DNA of 64,000 nucleotides from Brevundimonas sp. Root1279 (GCF_001425945.1 NZ_LMEB01000010.1:218342-282341), one strand, 5' to 3'. Counted from the stretch's first letter, positions 17,362 to 26,453 are shown. Numbers and translations: made by a program. Notes: generated by a model not told the origin, from the sequence alone.

Positions 17362-17447
17362 GAGTGGTTGGTGATTGGTGATTAGTGATTGGCCGCGTCT
17401 TCGATCGCGTCCCCGCTGTAGCCACTAATCACTAGCCACTCATCACT
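17362..17447. repeat. GTGATT octamer repeats forming an inverted pair
   Basis: Downstream of efp, tandem TTGGTGAT/TAGTGATT units (17366-17391) are followed 29 bp later by their near-inverse, GCCACTAATCACTAGCC and CTCATCAC (17420-17446). The halves can pair as GTGATTAGTG with CACTAATCAC. It may act as the efp terminator or be a remnant of a mobile minisatellite. Confidence 0.5.
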
Positions 17448-17540
17448 TCACCGGCTCCGTCGGGGCCGGCTAGCGTACTGAACTTCTCCGCACCTCCGGG
17501 CGACACGCCTTTTCAGGAGCTGCGGACCAGGAGATTCCCG

Positions 17541-18347
17541 ATGGCCCTCGCCTCCGCCCTGCTGCAAGTGATGATGGACGCGGTCCGCAAGACCGCCCGC
17601 CCGATGCTGCGTGACTTCGGGGAGGTCTCGAACCTCCAGGTCTCGCGCAAGGGTCCGGGCGACTTCGTCACCGCCGCCGACATCAAGGCCGAACAGACCC
17701 TGTTCGAGCTGCTGACCAAGGCCCGTCCCGGCTACGGCTTCCTCGGCGAGGAGCGCGGCATGGTCGAGGGCACCGACAAGTCGCACACCTGGATCGTCGA
17801 CCCGATCGACGGCACCACCAACTTCATGCACGCCATGCCGCACTTCGCCATCACGGTGGCGCTGGAGCGCAAGCACCCGGACGGCACGGCCGAGATCGTC
17901 GCCGGGGTGACCTACAACCCGGTCATGAACGAGATGTTCTGGGCCGAGAAGGGCAAGGGCTGCTACCTCAACGACGGCCGCATCCGCGTCGCCGGCCGCA
18001 AGGACCTTTCGGAGAGCCTGATCGCCACCGGCCTGCCCTTCATCGGCAAGACCGGCCACGCCCAGGCCATCAAGGACATCCACGCCGTAGGCCAGCGCGT
18101 CGCCGGCATCCGCCGCCTCGGCTCGGCCGCCCTGGACTTCGCCTGGGTCGCCGCCGGCCGGTACGACGCGTATTATGAGCGCAACCTCAACCCGTGGGAC
18201 GTGGCCGCAGGCGTGCTGTTCGTCACCGAGGCGGGCGGCGTGGTGACCACGATCGACCAGGACGGCGACCCGGCCAAGGGCGCTCAGATCCTGGCCGCCA
18301 ACCCGGACATCCACACGGCCCTCCGCAAGGTGCTGCAGGGGGGCTAA
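17541..18347 (+). CDS. suhB: Inositol-1-monophosphatase family protein
   Basis: A 268-aa Mg2+-dependent phosphatase of the IMPase/SuhB family. Motifs seen are GDFVTAADIKAEQ, the metal-binding Glu in GEERG, the signature WIVDPIDGTTNFMHAMPHF and the C-terminal WDVAAG. It hydrolyses inositol monophosphates; in enterobacteria SuhB also joins the rRNA antitermination complex, a role not testable here. An AGGAG site precedes the ATG. The glycerophosphodiesterase gene starts 9 nt after its stop, so they form an operon. Confidence 0.94.
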   Translation: MALASALLQVMMDAVRKTARPMLRDFGEVSNLQVSRKGPGDFVTAADIKAEQTLFELLTKARPGYGFLGEERGMVEGTDKSHTWIVDPIDGTTNFMHAMPHFAITVALERKHPDGTAEIVAGVTYNPVMNEMFWAEKGKGCYLNDGRIRVAGRKDLSESLIATGLPFIGKTGHAQAIKDIHAVGQRVAGIRRLGSAALDFAWVAAGRYDAYYERNLNPWDVAAGVLFVTEAGGVVTTIDQDGDPAKGAQILAANPDIHTALRKVLQGG

Positions 18348-18356
18348 GCTCCCGCG

Positions 18357-19292
18357 ATGCTGATCATCGCCCATCGCGGAGCCTGCGGCGAACGGCCGGA
18401 GCACACCCGGGCGGCCTATGAGCTGGCGATCGACCAGGGCGCGGACGTCATCGAACCGGACCTGGTGATGAGCCGCGACGGGGCGCTCATCGTGCGTCAC
18501 GACGTGGAGATCGGCCAGACCACGGACGTCGCCGACCGTGCGGCGTTCCGGGAGCGTCGCACGACCCGCCCGGTCGACGGCCTGCCTCTCACCGGATGGT
18601 TCGCCGAGGACTTCACGCTCGCCGAGCTGCAAACCCTTCGCGCCCGCGAGCGCATGCCCCTGCTCCGCCCGGCCAACACGGCGTGGGACGGCCGCGAGCC
18701 GATCCTGACCTTCGAGGAGGTGATCGAGATCGCCCGCCGGGGCTCCGCGCGCACCGGCAGGACCGTCGCCGTCGCGCCCGAGCTGAAACACCCCACGCAC
18801 CTGCGCGCCGCCGGGCTCGACCTCGAGGCGACCTTCGTCGCCGCCCTGGAGCGCCACGGCCTGACCGGCGCCGACGCCCCCGTCATCGTCCAGTGCTTCG
18901 AGCCGGGGACGTTGCAGCGCCTGCGCGCCCGCGTCGCGACGCCGCTGCTGCAACTGATCGCCGCCGTCGGTGCGCCGGCCGACCGGACGGGAGAGCCCTT
19001 CGCCGCCCTGACCACGCCGAAGGGCCTGGCCCGGGTGGCGACCTACGCCGACTGGATCGGCGTCGACCTGGCCCTGATCGAGCCGGAGCCTGACCTCCCC
19101 TCCTCCCTGATCGCCGACGCCCACGCGGCGGGTCTCAAGGTCGCGGGCTGGACCTTCCGGGCCGAGAACCTGGTCCTGCCGGAGCTGGACCGCCTCGGCG
19201 ACGATCCCCTCGCCCACGGCCGCCACCCCGAGCGCTTGGCCCGCTTCGCCACCTACGGTCTGGATGCCGCGTTCACGGATCAAATCCCCTGA
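18357..19292 (+). CDS. Glycerophosphodiester phosphodiesterase
   Basis: This 311-aa TIM-barrel enzyme cleaves glycerophosphodiesters to glycerol-3-phosphate and an alcohol. It shows the GDPD hallmark HRGACGERPEHTRAAYELAIDQGADVIEPDLVMSRDG (catalytic His, metal-binding Glu and Asp) and HDVEIGQTTDVADR, plus the later WIGVDLALIEPE. There is no signal peptide, so it acts in the cytoplasm, unlike periplasmic GlpQ, although the layout is GlpQ-like in length. It follows suhB by 9 nt and ends 2 bp before a palindromic mosaic element. Confidence 0.94.
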   Translation: MLIIAHRGACGERPEHTRAAYELAIDQGADVIEPDLVMSRDGALIVRHDVEIGQTTDVADRAAFRERRTTRPVDGLPLTGWFAEDFTLAELQTLRARERMPLLRPANTAWDGREPILTFEEVIEIARRGSARTGRTVAVAPELKHPTHLRAAGLDLEATFVAALERHGLTGADAPVIVQCFEPGTLQRLRARVATPLLQLIAAVGAPADRTGEPFAALTTPKGLARVATYADWIGVDLALIEPEPDLPSSLIADAHAAGLKVAGWTFRAENLVLPELDRLGDDPLAHGRHPERLARFATYGLDAAFTDQIP

Positions 19293-19293
19293 T

Positions 19294-19426
19294 CCCTTCT
19301 CCCCTTGCGGGAGAAGGGATCAGAGCGCAGCGAGGTCGGATTAGGGGTCGAAAGGCGGAACCGCCGCGACAACCCCTCATCCCGTCAGCCCTTCGGGCTG
19401 ACACCTTCTCCCGCAAGGGGAGAAGG
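19294..19426. repeat. Palindromic mosaic element, copy A
   Basis: The element has a 25-nt hairpin at the left (10-bp stem, loop CTTGC, 19294-19318), an inverted copy of it at the right (19404-19426) and an inner hairpin GTCAGCCC-TTC-GGGCTGAC (19384-19402). The outer arms are inverse copies of each other. It lies between convergent genes and probably works as a bidirectional terminator. Copy B is at 26283-26422. Confidence 0.75.
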
Positions 19427-19433
19427 GCGCTTA

Positions 19434-20864
19434 CTAGGGCGTCACCACCTGCATCGTCGCGCCCTGCAGTTCCGGCAGGGCCTCCAGCTGCGGGCGAACC
19501 GTGGCCAGGTCGCCGACGACCACCAGGGTCATCTTGTCCAGCGGGAGATGGGCGGCTGCGGCGGCCTCCATCTCGGCCGGAGTCACCGCCAGCACGCCAG
19601 GGACGTATCCGTCCATCCAGCCCCGCGGCAGGCCCATCATGTCGCTGTAGGCCAGCTGTCCGACGATCCCCGGGGCGTTGGCGTTGCTGAGCACGAAGAT
19701 GCCCGACAGGTAGGTCTTGGCCCCGGCGTTCTCGGCCGCGCTCGGCGCCTCGGTCTGCAGGCGGCGGATCTCGCCGAACACCTCCTTCAGCGACTCGCCG
19801 GTGACGGCGGTCGTGACGTCGGCGTTGAACACCCACGAGGTCTCCTGCGGGTCCTCGTACGCCAGGCCGCTGCCCGGCGAGTAGGTGTAGCCCTTGGCCT
19901 CGCGGATGTTCTTGGTGATCCGCGAGTTGAAGGAGCCGCCCAGCAGGGTGTTGGTCACCCGCATCTCCAGGTCGTCCTGGCCGCCGATGGCCGGGGCCGG
20001 GAAGGCCAGGCGCAGGGTCGACTGGGCGGCGCCCGGACGATCGACCAGCAACACCTGCATCGGGGTGTCCCGGGTCGCCGGCGCGGCGGTCGGGCCATCG
20101 CCGGGCGCCCAGTCGCCGAAGGCCTGCTCGATCGCCGCCTTCATCGCCGCCGTATCGAACTGACCGGCGACGTAGAGACGGGCGCCGCGCGCGCCGTAGT
20201 TGGCGGCGTGGAAGGCCTTGGCCTGCTCGACCGTGAAGCCGGCCAGCTGGGCGTCGGTCGGGAAGACCCGGCCATAGGGGTGATCGGCGCCGTACTGGGC
20301 CTGGGCCAGGGCGACATCGGCCTGGGAGCCCGGCGTCGAGCGGGCCACCGCCACCTGGCGGGCGCGACCGTCACGAACGCGGCCGAACTCGCTGGCCGGG
20401 AAGGTCGGACGGCGCGCCACGTCGGAGATCAGGCCGACGGCCGCCGGGCCGTGCTCGGACAGGACGTTGATGCTGACGCCGGTCTCGAACTGGTTGACCG
20501 AGGTCTGCAGCCCGCCGCCCATCGAGGCCGCGGCCTGGGCCAGTTGCGGACCGCTGCGCGAGCCCGCGCCCTCGCGCAGCATGTCGGCGGTCAGGTCGGC
20601 GATCCAGGTGTCGGCGCCGTCGTCGATATTGCCGGTCGGCACGCGCAGGCTGACCACCGTCTTGGGCGTCAGGCCGTACGGGATCAGCGTCACCTGCAGC
20701 CCGTTGCGCAGGGTGTAGGTCTCCATCTGCGGCAGGCTGAACGGTTTGGGCGCCCCCACCGCCGGCATCGGCGGATAGGCGCTCTGGGCCAGCACAGGGG
20801 CGGCCGAGGCCAGCAGGGCCGCCGACAGGACGCCGGCGAGGCCGAAGGTCAGACGGCGGGTCAT
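19434..20864 (-). CDS. M16-family peptidase-like protein, probably non-catalytic
   Basis: This 476-aa exported protein (signal peptide 1-26, ending VLAQSA) has the M16 (pitrilysin-like) two-domain layout: YTLRNGLQVTLIPYG at the start and TYSPGSGLAYEDPQETSWVFNADVTT in the second half. The HxxEH zinc motif is absent; its place is taken by LTADMLREGAGSR. Such partners assist an active M16 subunit, here encoded immediately upstream with a 4-nt ATGA overlap. Together they likely form a periplasmic peptidase heterodimer resembling mitochondrial processing peptidase. Confidence 0.93.
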   Translation of the reverse strand: MTRRLTFGLAGVLSAALLASAAPVLAQSAYPPMPAVGAPKPFSLPQMETYTLRNGLQVTLIPYGLTPKTVVSLRVPTGNIDDGADTWIADLTADMLREGAGSRSGPQLAQAAASMGGGLQTSVNQFETGVSINVLSEHGPAAVGLISDVARRPTFPASEFGRVRDGRARQVAVARSTPGSQADVALAQAQYGADHPYGRVFPTDAQLAGFTVEQAKAFHAANYGARGARLYVAGQFDTAAMKAAIEQAFGDWAPGDGPTAAPATRDTPMQVLLVDRPGAAQSTLRLAFPAPAIGGQDDLEMRVTNTLLGGSFNSRITKNIREAKGYTYSPGSGLAYEDPQETSWVFNADVTTAVTGESLKEVFGEIRRLQTEAPSAAENAGAKTYLSGIFVLSNANAPGIVGQLAYSDMMGLPRGWMDGYVPGVLAVTPAEMEAAAAAHLPLDKMTLVVVGDLATVRPQLEALPELQGATMQVVTP

Positions 20865-22300
20865 TGGGCGCCTCCCTGGGCGTTGGCGGCCGGGGCGGCG
20901 CCCGGTTCGATGAGCAGGATGGTGCGATTGGTCGGCCGCAGATACTCGCGGGCGACCTGCTGGATCAGCTCGGGCGTCACCGCCGCGAAGCCGGCTTCCA
21001 GCTGGTTGATGTTGGACGGGTCGTTGTCGAACAGGGCCGAGGTGGCCAGCAGATCGACCAGGCCGAACCGCGTCGACTGGTCGACGATGCCGTACAGCTG
21101 CGAGCGGATCTTGGTCCGGGAGCGGTCCAGGTCGGCCTGGCTGACCGGCTCGTTCTGGATTTGCGCGATAACCTCGTCGACGGCCGCGGTGACCTCGTCG
21201 GCCGGGCGGTTGGCGTCATGCATCAGCGCCACGGTCCACTGCATCGGACCGTTGTAGTTGTACATGTTGCCCAGGCCGAAATTGATGCCGGACTGCACGC
21301 CCGACGTCAGCTGCTTCTCCTGCACCAGCTTCTGGTACAGCCGGCTGTCCGCCCCCTGCCCAAGCAGCTGGTCGATCATGCCCATGGCGAACCATTCCGG
21401 CGTGCCGCGTTCCGGCACATGCCAGCCAGCGCTCCAGGCCGGGCGCGGGGCCAGGGCGTCCTGGCGGACCACCTGCTTGGCCTCGGTCTGGCGGGGCTCC
21501 GAGATGTCCGGCAGCACCACCGGGGCGCCCTGCGGGATGACGCCGAAATAGCGGTTCACCCAGGCCTTGGTCTGGTCGATGTCGATGTCCCCGGCGACGA
21601 CCAGCACGGCGTTATTCGGCCGGTAGAAGCTGTCGTGGAAGCTCTGGGCGTCGCCGACGGTGGCGTTCTCCAGGTCGGTCAACTCGCCGTAGAAATTGTG
21701 CGCGTTGTACCAGTTGGTGTTGGCCGCCTGCGGCAGCCACAGCCAGGGCCAGCCGCCGTAGGGCTGGTTGATGACGTTGACCTTGACCTCATTGGCCACG
21801 ACGCCCTGCTGGTTGGTCAGGACCTCCTGGTTGATCACCGGCCGGGCCATGCGGTCGGCCTCGCCCCACAGCATCGCCTCCAGCGCGCCGGACGGAACCA
21901 CCTCGTAGTAGTTGGTGAAGTCGAACCGGGTCGAGCCGTTCATGACCCCGCCCGAGTTGGTCACCAGGTCGATGAACACGCCCTTGCCGGCGTTCTCCGA
22001 GCCTTGGAACAGCAGGTGTTCGAACAGGTGGGCGAAGCCGGTGCGGTCGCGCGGCTCGATGCGGAAGCCGATGCCGTAGTAGACGCCCACGGTCGCGGTC
22101 GGCACCGACGGCTCGCGCAGCAGCACGACCTTCAGCCCGTTATCGAGCGTGTAGTAGACCGGATCGACGTGGAAGCCGCGCGAGGCGGCCTGCGTCGGCG
22201 GCGCGGCGGGGGTTTCGGCAAGCGCCGCGGCCGGGGCGGCCAGCCCCAGGGCTGCGGCCATGGCCAGGGCCGGCCAGGCGGCTGAGAGTCGTAGCGACAT
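20861..22300 (-). CDS. M16-family zinc metallopeptidase
   Basis: The 479-aa protein carries a signal peptide (about 1-29) and the inverted zincin motif HLFEH (HxxEH) in TGFAHLFEHLLFQGSEN, with the downstream Glu about 75 residues later (ANEVKVN region), so it should be the catalytic subunit. The ATG at 22300 has GGAGGG 4-9 nt upstream; codons further up lack a ribosome site. The non-catalytic partner follows with an ATGA overlap. Role: periplasmic turnover of peptides; substrates are unknown. Confidence 0.94.
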   Translation of the reverse strand: MSLRLSAAWPALAMAAALGLAAPAAALAETPAAPPTQAASRGFHVDPVYYTLDNGLKVVLLREPSVPTATVGVYYGIGFRIEPRDRTGFAHLFEHLLFQGSENAGKGVFIDLVTNSGGVMNGSTRFDFTNYYEVVPSGALEAMLWGEADRMARPVINQEVLTNQQGVVANEVKVNVINQPYGGWPWLWLPQAANTNWYNAHNFYGELTDLENATVGDAQSFHDSFYRPNNAVLVVAGDIDIDQTKAWVNRYFGVIPQGAPVVLPDISEPRQTEAKQVVRQDALAPRPAWSAGWHVPERGTPEWFAMGMIDQLLGQGADSRLYQKLVQEKQLTSGVQSGINFGLGNMYNYNGPMQWTVALMHDANRPADEVTAAVDEVIAQIQNEPVSQADLDRSRTKIRSQLYGIVDQSTRFGLVDLLATSALFDNDPSNINQLEAGFAAVTPELIQQVAREYLRPTNRTILLIEPGAAPAANAQGGAQ

Positions 22301-22337
22301 GATCCCTCCAGAGGTTTGAAGGGATGTCACGGCTTCA

Positions 22338-22395
22338 CAGACCGACGGTCAAGCCGCGAGGCCTAACATGTCAGGATTGTAATCCCGTCGGTCTG
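22338..22395. repeat. 11-bp inverted repeat in divergent promoter region
   Basis: CAGACCGACGG (22338-22348) and CCGTCGGTCTG (22385-22395) are perfect inverse copies separated by 36 nt, between the M16 operon and the small secreted protein gene. They could form a cruciform or flank an operator; the rest of this 240-bp gap shows no clear gene. Confidence 0.5.
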
Positions 22396-22540
22396 CAATC
22401 CGATCGCGGGAGCCGCGCCCCGGAATGTACGTGTATTCTCCGCAATCACAACCGGCGGTTGACATCGGCCGCGCGACGGCGAACGGTGCCGACGTCCCCA
22501 GAACTGAGGGGACAGTCAGACACGACACTGGAGATCAACG

Positions 22541-22795
22541 ATGAAGCTTCCGCGTATCCTGACGATCGCCGCCCTGGCGCTTTCGGTCGCCTCAGTGGCG
22601 TCCACCGCCTCGGCCCAGACCAACTACTACGTCGGCCCGCAGGGCTACGGGTTCATGTACACCTATTACATCGGCGGCCAGCTGGTCTCGACCCAGTACC
22701 TGGGGTGCAACGGCTGGGAGTCGTGGGACGGCTATAACGGCTGGCCGGACCTGACGATGGGCGACAGCTACGACTACGTCGAGTGGGAGTGCTGA
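22541..22795 (+). CDS. Small secreted aromatic-rich protein
   Basis: This 84-aa protein is unrecognised. A clean signal peptide (1-25, ending ASTASA) precedes a 59-aa mature chain rich in Tyr, Gly and Trp (QTNYYVGPQGYGFMYTYYIGG and WESWDGYNGWPD) with two cysteines (CNGW and the C-terminal WEC) that could form one disulfide. The last residue is cysteine. The gene stands alone between the M16 operon and glyS and ends at a strong hairpin. Small size and composition suggest a secreted or surface peptide; nothing in context defines its role. Confidence 0.72.
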   Translation: MKLPRILTIAALALSVASVASTASAQTNYYVGPQGYGFMYTYYIGGQLVSTQYLGCNGWESWDGYNGWPDLTMGDSYDYVEWEC

Positions 22796-22808
22796 TTATC
22801 GCGTGAGC

Positions 22809-22835
22809 GGGACGGCGCGGCGACCGCGCCGTCCC
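22809..22835. terminator. Bidirectional hairpin between small secreted gene and glyS
   Basis: GGGACGGCGCGG and CCGCGCCGTCCC make a perfect 12-bp stem with loop CGA between convergent genes. No T-tract follows on either strand, so efficiency as an intrinsic terminator is uncertain. Confidence 0.6.
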
Positions 22836-22842
22836 AATGCGT

Positions 22843-24915
22843 CTAGCCTGCAATCTGGCCGAAGTCGGCGACGCGGCCCATGACGGCCCGGACCTGCCCC
22901 AGCAGCTTGAGACGGTTCTCGCGCTCGGCGGGCGCGTCGGAGTTGACCATCACCTTGTCGAAGAAGGCGTCGACCGGCGCGCGCAGGGCGGCCAGGGCCT
23001 TCATGGCGGCGGCGAAGTCCTCGGTCTCCAGCGCCGCGTCGACGGCCATCTGGGCCGCGGCGACGGCGAAGGCCAGCGTCGCCTCCTCCGCCGGCTGGCC
23101 CGGCAGGCCGGTCTGGACCATGCCGGTCGGCAGCGGTCCCTTCTTCTCCTCGGCGCGCAGGATGTTCGAGGCGCGCTTGTAGCCGGCCAGCAGATTGGCC
23201 CCGTCGTCCGTGGCCAGGAAGGCGTCCAGCGCCTCGACCCGGCGGACGATGCGGACCAGGTCGTCGTCGCCAAGAGCGAACACGGCGGCCACTAGGTCGT
23301 GCCGCTGGCCCTGGTCACGGAGCAGGACAGTCAGGCGGTCGGCGAAGAAGGAGCCGAGCTCGCTGACGAGCGACAGACCATCGACCTGACGTTGGACGTT
23401 CGCGGTCTTGGACAGCTGCGCCCTAGCCGGAGCGAAGGCGTCATCGGCCAGCCCCAGACGAACGTCGTTGTTGAGGATCAGGCGCAGAACCCCCAGAGCC
23501 GCGCGGCGCAGGGCGAACGGGTCCTTCGAGCCCGTGGGCTTCTCGTCGATGGCGAAGAAGCCGACCAGGGTGTCGAGCTTGTCGGCCAAGGACACGGCCA
23601 CCGTCAGCGGCGCGGTCGGCACGGTGTCGGCGGGGCCCTGCGGCTTGTAGTGGTCGCGGACGGCGTCGGCGATGGCGTCCGGCTGGCCGGCGGCGCGGGC
23701 GTAGTAGCCGCCCATGACGCCCTGCAGTTCCGGGAACTCGCCGACCATGCCCGAGGCCAGGTCGGCCTTGGCCAGGCGGGCGGCCTGTTCGGCCTGATCC
23801 GGATCGGCGCCGACCAGCGGGGCGATCTCGCGGGCCAGGAAGGCGATGCGCTCGACGCGCTCGGCCATGGTGCCCAGCTTGGCGTGGAAGGTCACGCCGG
23901 ACAGCTTCTTCAGCCAGGCGTCGAAGCCGACCTTCTGGTCCTCGTCCCAGAAGAAGCGGGCGTCGTTCAGGCGCGCGCTCAGAACCCGGGAATTGCCGGC
24001 GGCCAGGGCCTTGCCGCCGTCGGAGGCCTCGACGTTGGCCACGACCACGAAGTGCGGGGCCAGGCCGTGTTTGGCCGGATCGCGGACGGCGAAATACTTC
24101 TGGTGCACCTTCATCGACAGGCGCACCACCTCGGGCGGCAGGTCGAGGAACTGCGGGTCCATGTCGCCCAGGATCGGCGTCGGCCATTCGGCCAGGCCGG
24201 CGACCTCATCCAACAGGCCGTCGTCGTCGACCAGGGCCAGGCCCTTGTCCGAGCAGACCTTCTGCGCCGCCTCGAGGATGCGCAGCTTGCGGTCGGCGAC
24301 GTCCAGCAGAACGAACTCGCGCTCCAGCTTGTGGCGGTAGTCGGCGAAATCCTTGACCGCGAACGGCTTGCCCGAGCCGAGGAAGCGGTGGCCCTCGGTG
24401 ACGTCGCCCGAGGGCACGCCGTCGATCTCGAACGGAACCACCTGGCCGTCGAACAGGGCGACGATCCGCTTCAGCGGCCGCACCCAGCGCAGCGTGCCCG
24501 TGCCCCAGCGCATCGACTTGGGCCAGGGGAAGGTGCGCACGATCTGATCGACGATGGCCGGGATCAGGGCGGCGGTGGACTGGCCCTTCTGGCTGATGAC
24601 GGCGAACAGCACCCCGTCGCGCTCGACGAGCTGTTCGCGGGTCAGGCCGGTCTTGCGCAGGAAGCCTTCCAGCGCCTGTTCCGGCGCTGAGGCCTTGGGC
24701 CCCTTCAGCTCTTCTTCGCGGTCCGGCGTCGCGGCCGGCAGGCCCTCGATGACCAGCGTCAGCCGGCGCGGCCCGGCGTAGGTGGTCAGCGCCTCCCAGC
24801 CCAGGCCGGCGGCCTTCAGCCGTTCCGTAACCATGCGCTCGAGATCGCGCGCCGCCCCGGCCTGCATGCGGGCCGGGATTTCTTCCGAGAAGAGTTCAAG
24901 CAGGAGCTGGGGCAT
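22843..24915 (-). CDS. glyS: Glycyl-tRNA synthetase beta subunit
   Basis: A 690-aa beta chain of the bacterial alpha2beta2 glycyl-tRNA synthetase, responsible for tRNA recognition. It begins [18 protein letters not shown], carries LKGPKASAPEQALEGFLRKTGL, LRWVRPLKRIVALFDGQVVPFEI and the KDPFALRRAALGVLRLI motif, and ends with the anticodon-binding helical region. The ATG at 24915 coincides with the family start; the open frame runs further up only because it lies antisense-free inside the neighbouring gene. It overlaps an unknown gene by TGATG, which itself overlaps glyQ. Confidence 0.97.
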   Translation of the reverse strand: MPQLLLELFSEEIPARMQAGAARDLERMVTERLKAAGLGWEALTTYAGPRRLTLVIEGLPAATPDREEELKGPKASAPEQALEGFLRKTGLTREQLVERDGVLFAVISQKGQSTAALIPAIVDQIVRTFPWPKSMRWGTGTLRWVRPLKRIVALFDGQVVPFEIDGVPSGDVTEGHRFLGSGKPFAVKDFADYRHKLEREFVLLDVADRKLRILEAAQKVCSDKGLALVDDDGLLDEVAGLAEWPTPILGDMDPQFLDLPPEVVRLSMKVHQKYFAVRDPAKHGLAPHFVVVANVEASDGGKALAAGNSRVLSARLNDARFFWDEDQKVGFDAWLKKLSGVTFHAKLGTMAERVERIAFLAREIAPLVGADPDQAEQAARLAKADLASGMVGEFPELQGVMGGYYARAAGQPDAIADAVRDHYKPQGPADTVPTAPLTVAVSLADKLDTLVGFFAIDEKPTGSKDPFALRRAALGVLRLILNNDVRLGLADDAFAPARAQLSKTANVQRQVDGLSLVSELGSFFADRLTVLLRDQGQRHDLVAAVFALGDDDLVRIVRRVEALDAFLATDDGANLLAGYKRASNILRAEEKKGPLPTGMVQTGLPGQPAEEATLAFAVAAAQMAVDAALETEDFAAAMKALAALRAPVDAFFDKVMVNSDAPAERENRLKLLGQVRAVMGRVADFGQIAG

Positions 24916-25325
24916 CAGGCGGTCTTGTGTCGGATCGAAAGGCTGAGGACCGCGACGTCGCGATCCTTGGCTGAGAAGAGGATGTCGAGCTCGAGGTCGG
25001 CAGCGGACAGGGCGGCCGTCTGCAGGAGATCGAAATAGGGCTGTTCGAAATTGAGCGTGCCGGACAGGCCGAGCTCGTTCTCCACCAGGTCGCCCCAGCC
25101 CGGGTGCGACGCGAAGACGGCGCTGGCCAACAGGACGTCGAACGGCACGGGCTCCGATCGCCCCTCCAGGAAGGCGTGGGCGTCGCGGACCGACCATTCC
25201 GGCGAGGCCGGGTTGGTGATCTCGTGGCGCAGTTCCAGGGCGCGGTTGCTGAAGCTCACATGCCCCGCCAGCAGGGTGGCGGCCTTACCCCGGCGGTCGA
25301 CCAGGCTGATGATGTGGTCGCTCAC
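24915..25325 (-). CDS. Hypothetical protein between glyQ and glyS
   Basis: I do not recognise this 136-aa soluble protein. It starts at GTG overlapping the glyQ stop (GTGA) and its stop overlaps the glyS ATG (TGATG), so the three genes are translationally coupled. The sequence has a strand-rich start ([29 protein letters not shown]) and the end [24 protein letters not shown]. No catalytic motif stands out. In most bacteria glyQ and glyS are directly adjacent, so the insertion is notable; a role in synthetase assembly is only a guess. Confidence 0.8.
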   Translation of the reverse strand: MSDHIISLVDRRGKAATLLAGHVSFSNRALELRHEITNPASPEWSVRDAHAFLEGRSEPVPFDVLLASAVFASHPGWGDLVENELGLSGTLNFEQPYFDLLQTAALSAADLELDILFSAKDRDVAVLSLSIRHKTA

Positions 25326-26209
25326 GCCGATTTCCGTTCCTGCTCGACGTAGGCGGTGGCGCAGGCCTTACACAGGTCGCGGATGCGGCCGATGTAGCTC
25401 TGGCGTTCGGCGACGGCGATGGCCCCGCGGGCGTCCATCAGGTTGAACAGGTGCGAGGCCTTGAGGACCTGGTCGTAGGCCGGCAGCACCAGCGGCTGGC
25501 CCTGCGGCCCGGTCATGGCCAGCAGGCGCGAGACCTCGGCGACCATGTCCTCGAACCGGCGCTTCAGGCCGTCGACGTCATAGCCGTGGAAGTTCGCCTC
25601 AGACTGCTGCCGCTCGTTCTCGAGGAAGACCTCGCCGTAGGTCGTGCCTTCCTTGGTGAACTTCAGGTCGTAGACGTTGTCGACGCCCTGGACGTACATC
25701 GCCAGACGCTCCAGGCCGTAGGTCAGCTCGCCCGAGACGACGTCGACCTCGATGCCGCCGACGCCCTGGAAATAGGTGAACTGGGTCACCTCCATGCCGT
25801 CGCACCAGACCTCCCAACCCAGGCCCCAGGCGCCCACGGTCGGGTTCTCCCAATCGTCCTCGACGAAGCGGATGTCGTGCAGCTTGGGATCGATGCCGAT
25901 CGCCGCCAACGAGCCGAGGTACAGTTCCTGCAGATTGTCGGGGTTCGGCTTGAGAAGTACTTGAAATTGATAGTAATGCTGCAGCCGGTTGGGGTTCTCG
26001 CCATAGCGGCCGTCGCCCGGGCGACGGCTCGGCTGGACGTAGGCGGCCTTCCACGGCTTGGGCCCGAGCGCGCGCAGCACCGTGGCCGGATGCAGCGTCC
26101 CGGCGCCGACCTCGATGTCATACGGCTGAAGCAGGGCGCAGCCCTGTTCGCCCCAGTATTTCTGAAGCGTCAGGATCAGGTCCTGGAAGGCGAGCGGTTC
26201 GGTCGTCAC
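25322..26209 (-). CDS. glyQ: Glycyl-tRNA synthetase alpha subunit
   Basis: The 295-aa alpha chain carries the class II catalytic core that activates glycine. Motifs include [69 protein letters not shown] and [20 protein letters not shown], all highly conserved. I chose GTG at 26209, which yields the usual start; an in-frame TTG lies six codons upstream. No T-box or other leader is evident. A palindromic mosaic element lies upstream, between it and the divergent deacetylase gene. Confidence 0.97.
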   Translation of the reverse strand: MTTEPLAFQDLILTLQKYWGEQGCALLQPYDIEVGAGTLHPATVLRALGPKPWKAAYVQPSRRPGDGRYGENPNRLQHYYQFQVLLKPNPDNLQELYLGSLAAIGIDPKLHDIRFVEDDWENPTVGAWGLGWEVWCDGMEVTQFTYFQGVGGIEVDVVSGELTYGLERLAMYVQGVDNVYDLKFTKEGTTYGEVFLENERQQSEANFHGYDVDGLKRRFEDMVAEVSRLLAMTGPQGQPLVLPAYDQVLKASHLFNLMDARGAIAVAERQSYIGRIRDLCKACATAYVEQERKSA

Positions 26210-26282
26210 GGGTGTTCGCAGTCGCAAAAAAGAGAGGCGCGGACCCTAGACGGGGCGCTATCCGCGGGCAAGGCAGCGGCGT

Positions 26283-26422
26283 CCCTTCTCCCCTTGCGGG
26301 AGAAGGTGGCAGCCGAAGGCTGACGGATGAGGGGTCGACGTAGCGGCCGCCGCATCCACCCCTCACCGACCTCCCCCGGGTCAGGCCCGGGGTCGGCCAC
26401 CTTCTCCCGCGAGGGGAGAAGG
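26283..26422. repeat. Palindromic mosaic element, copy B
   Basis: The same outer hairpin as copy A occurs at 26283-26306 and its inverse at 26400-26422 (loop CGCGA variant). Inside are CAGCC-GAA-GGCTG (26309-26321) and a long CCGACC/GGTCGG inverted region (26367-26397). Here it lies in a divergent promoter region rather than between gene ends, so it cannot serve only as a terminator. Confidence 0.75.
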
Positions 26423-26453
26423 AATTTTAAGGGCGGCCGACTACCTTCCCCCC

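Noticed and set aside
17448..19283. 611-codon minus-strand open frame
   Set aside because: Antisense to suhB and the glycerophosphodiesterase gene.
22458..22490. TTGACA upstream of the small secreted protein as a -35 box
   Set aside because: No acceptable -10 at 16-18 nt, so no promoter is claimed.
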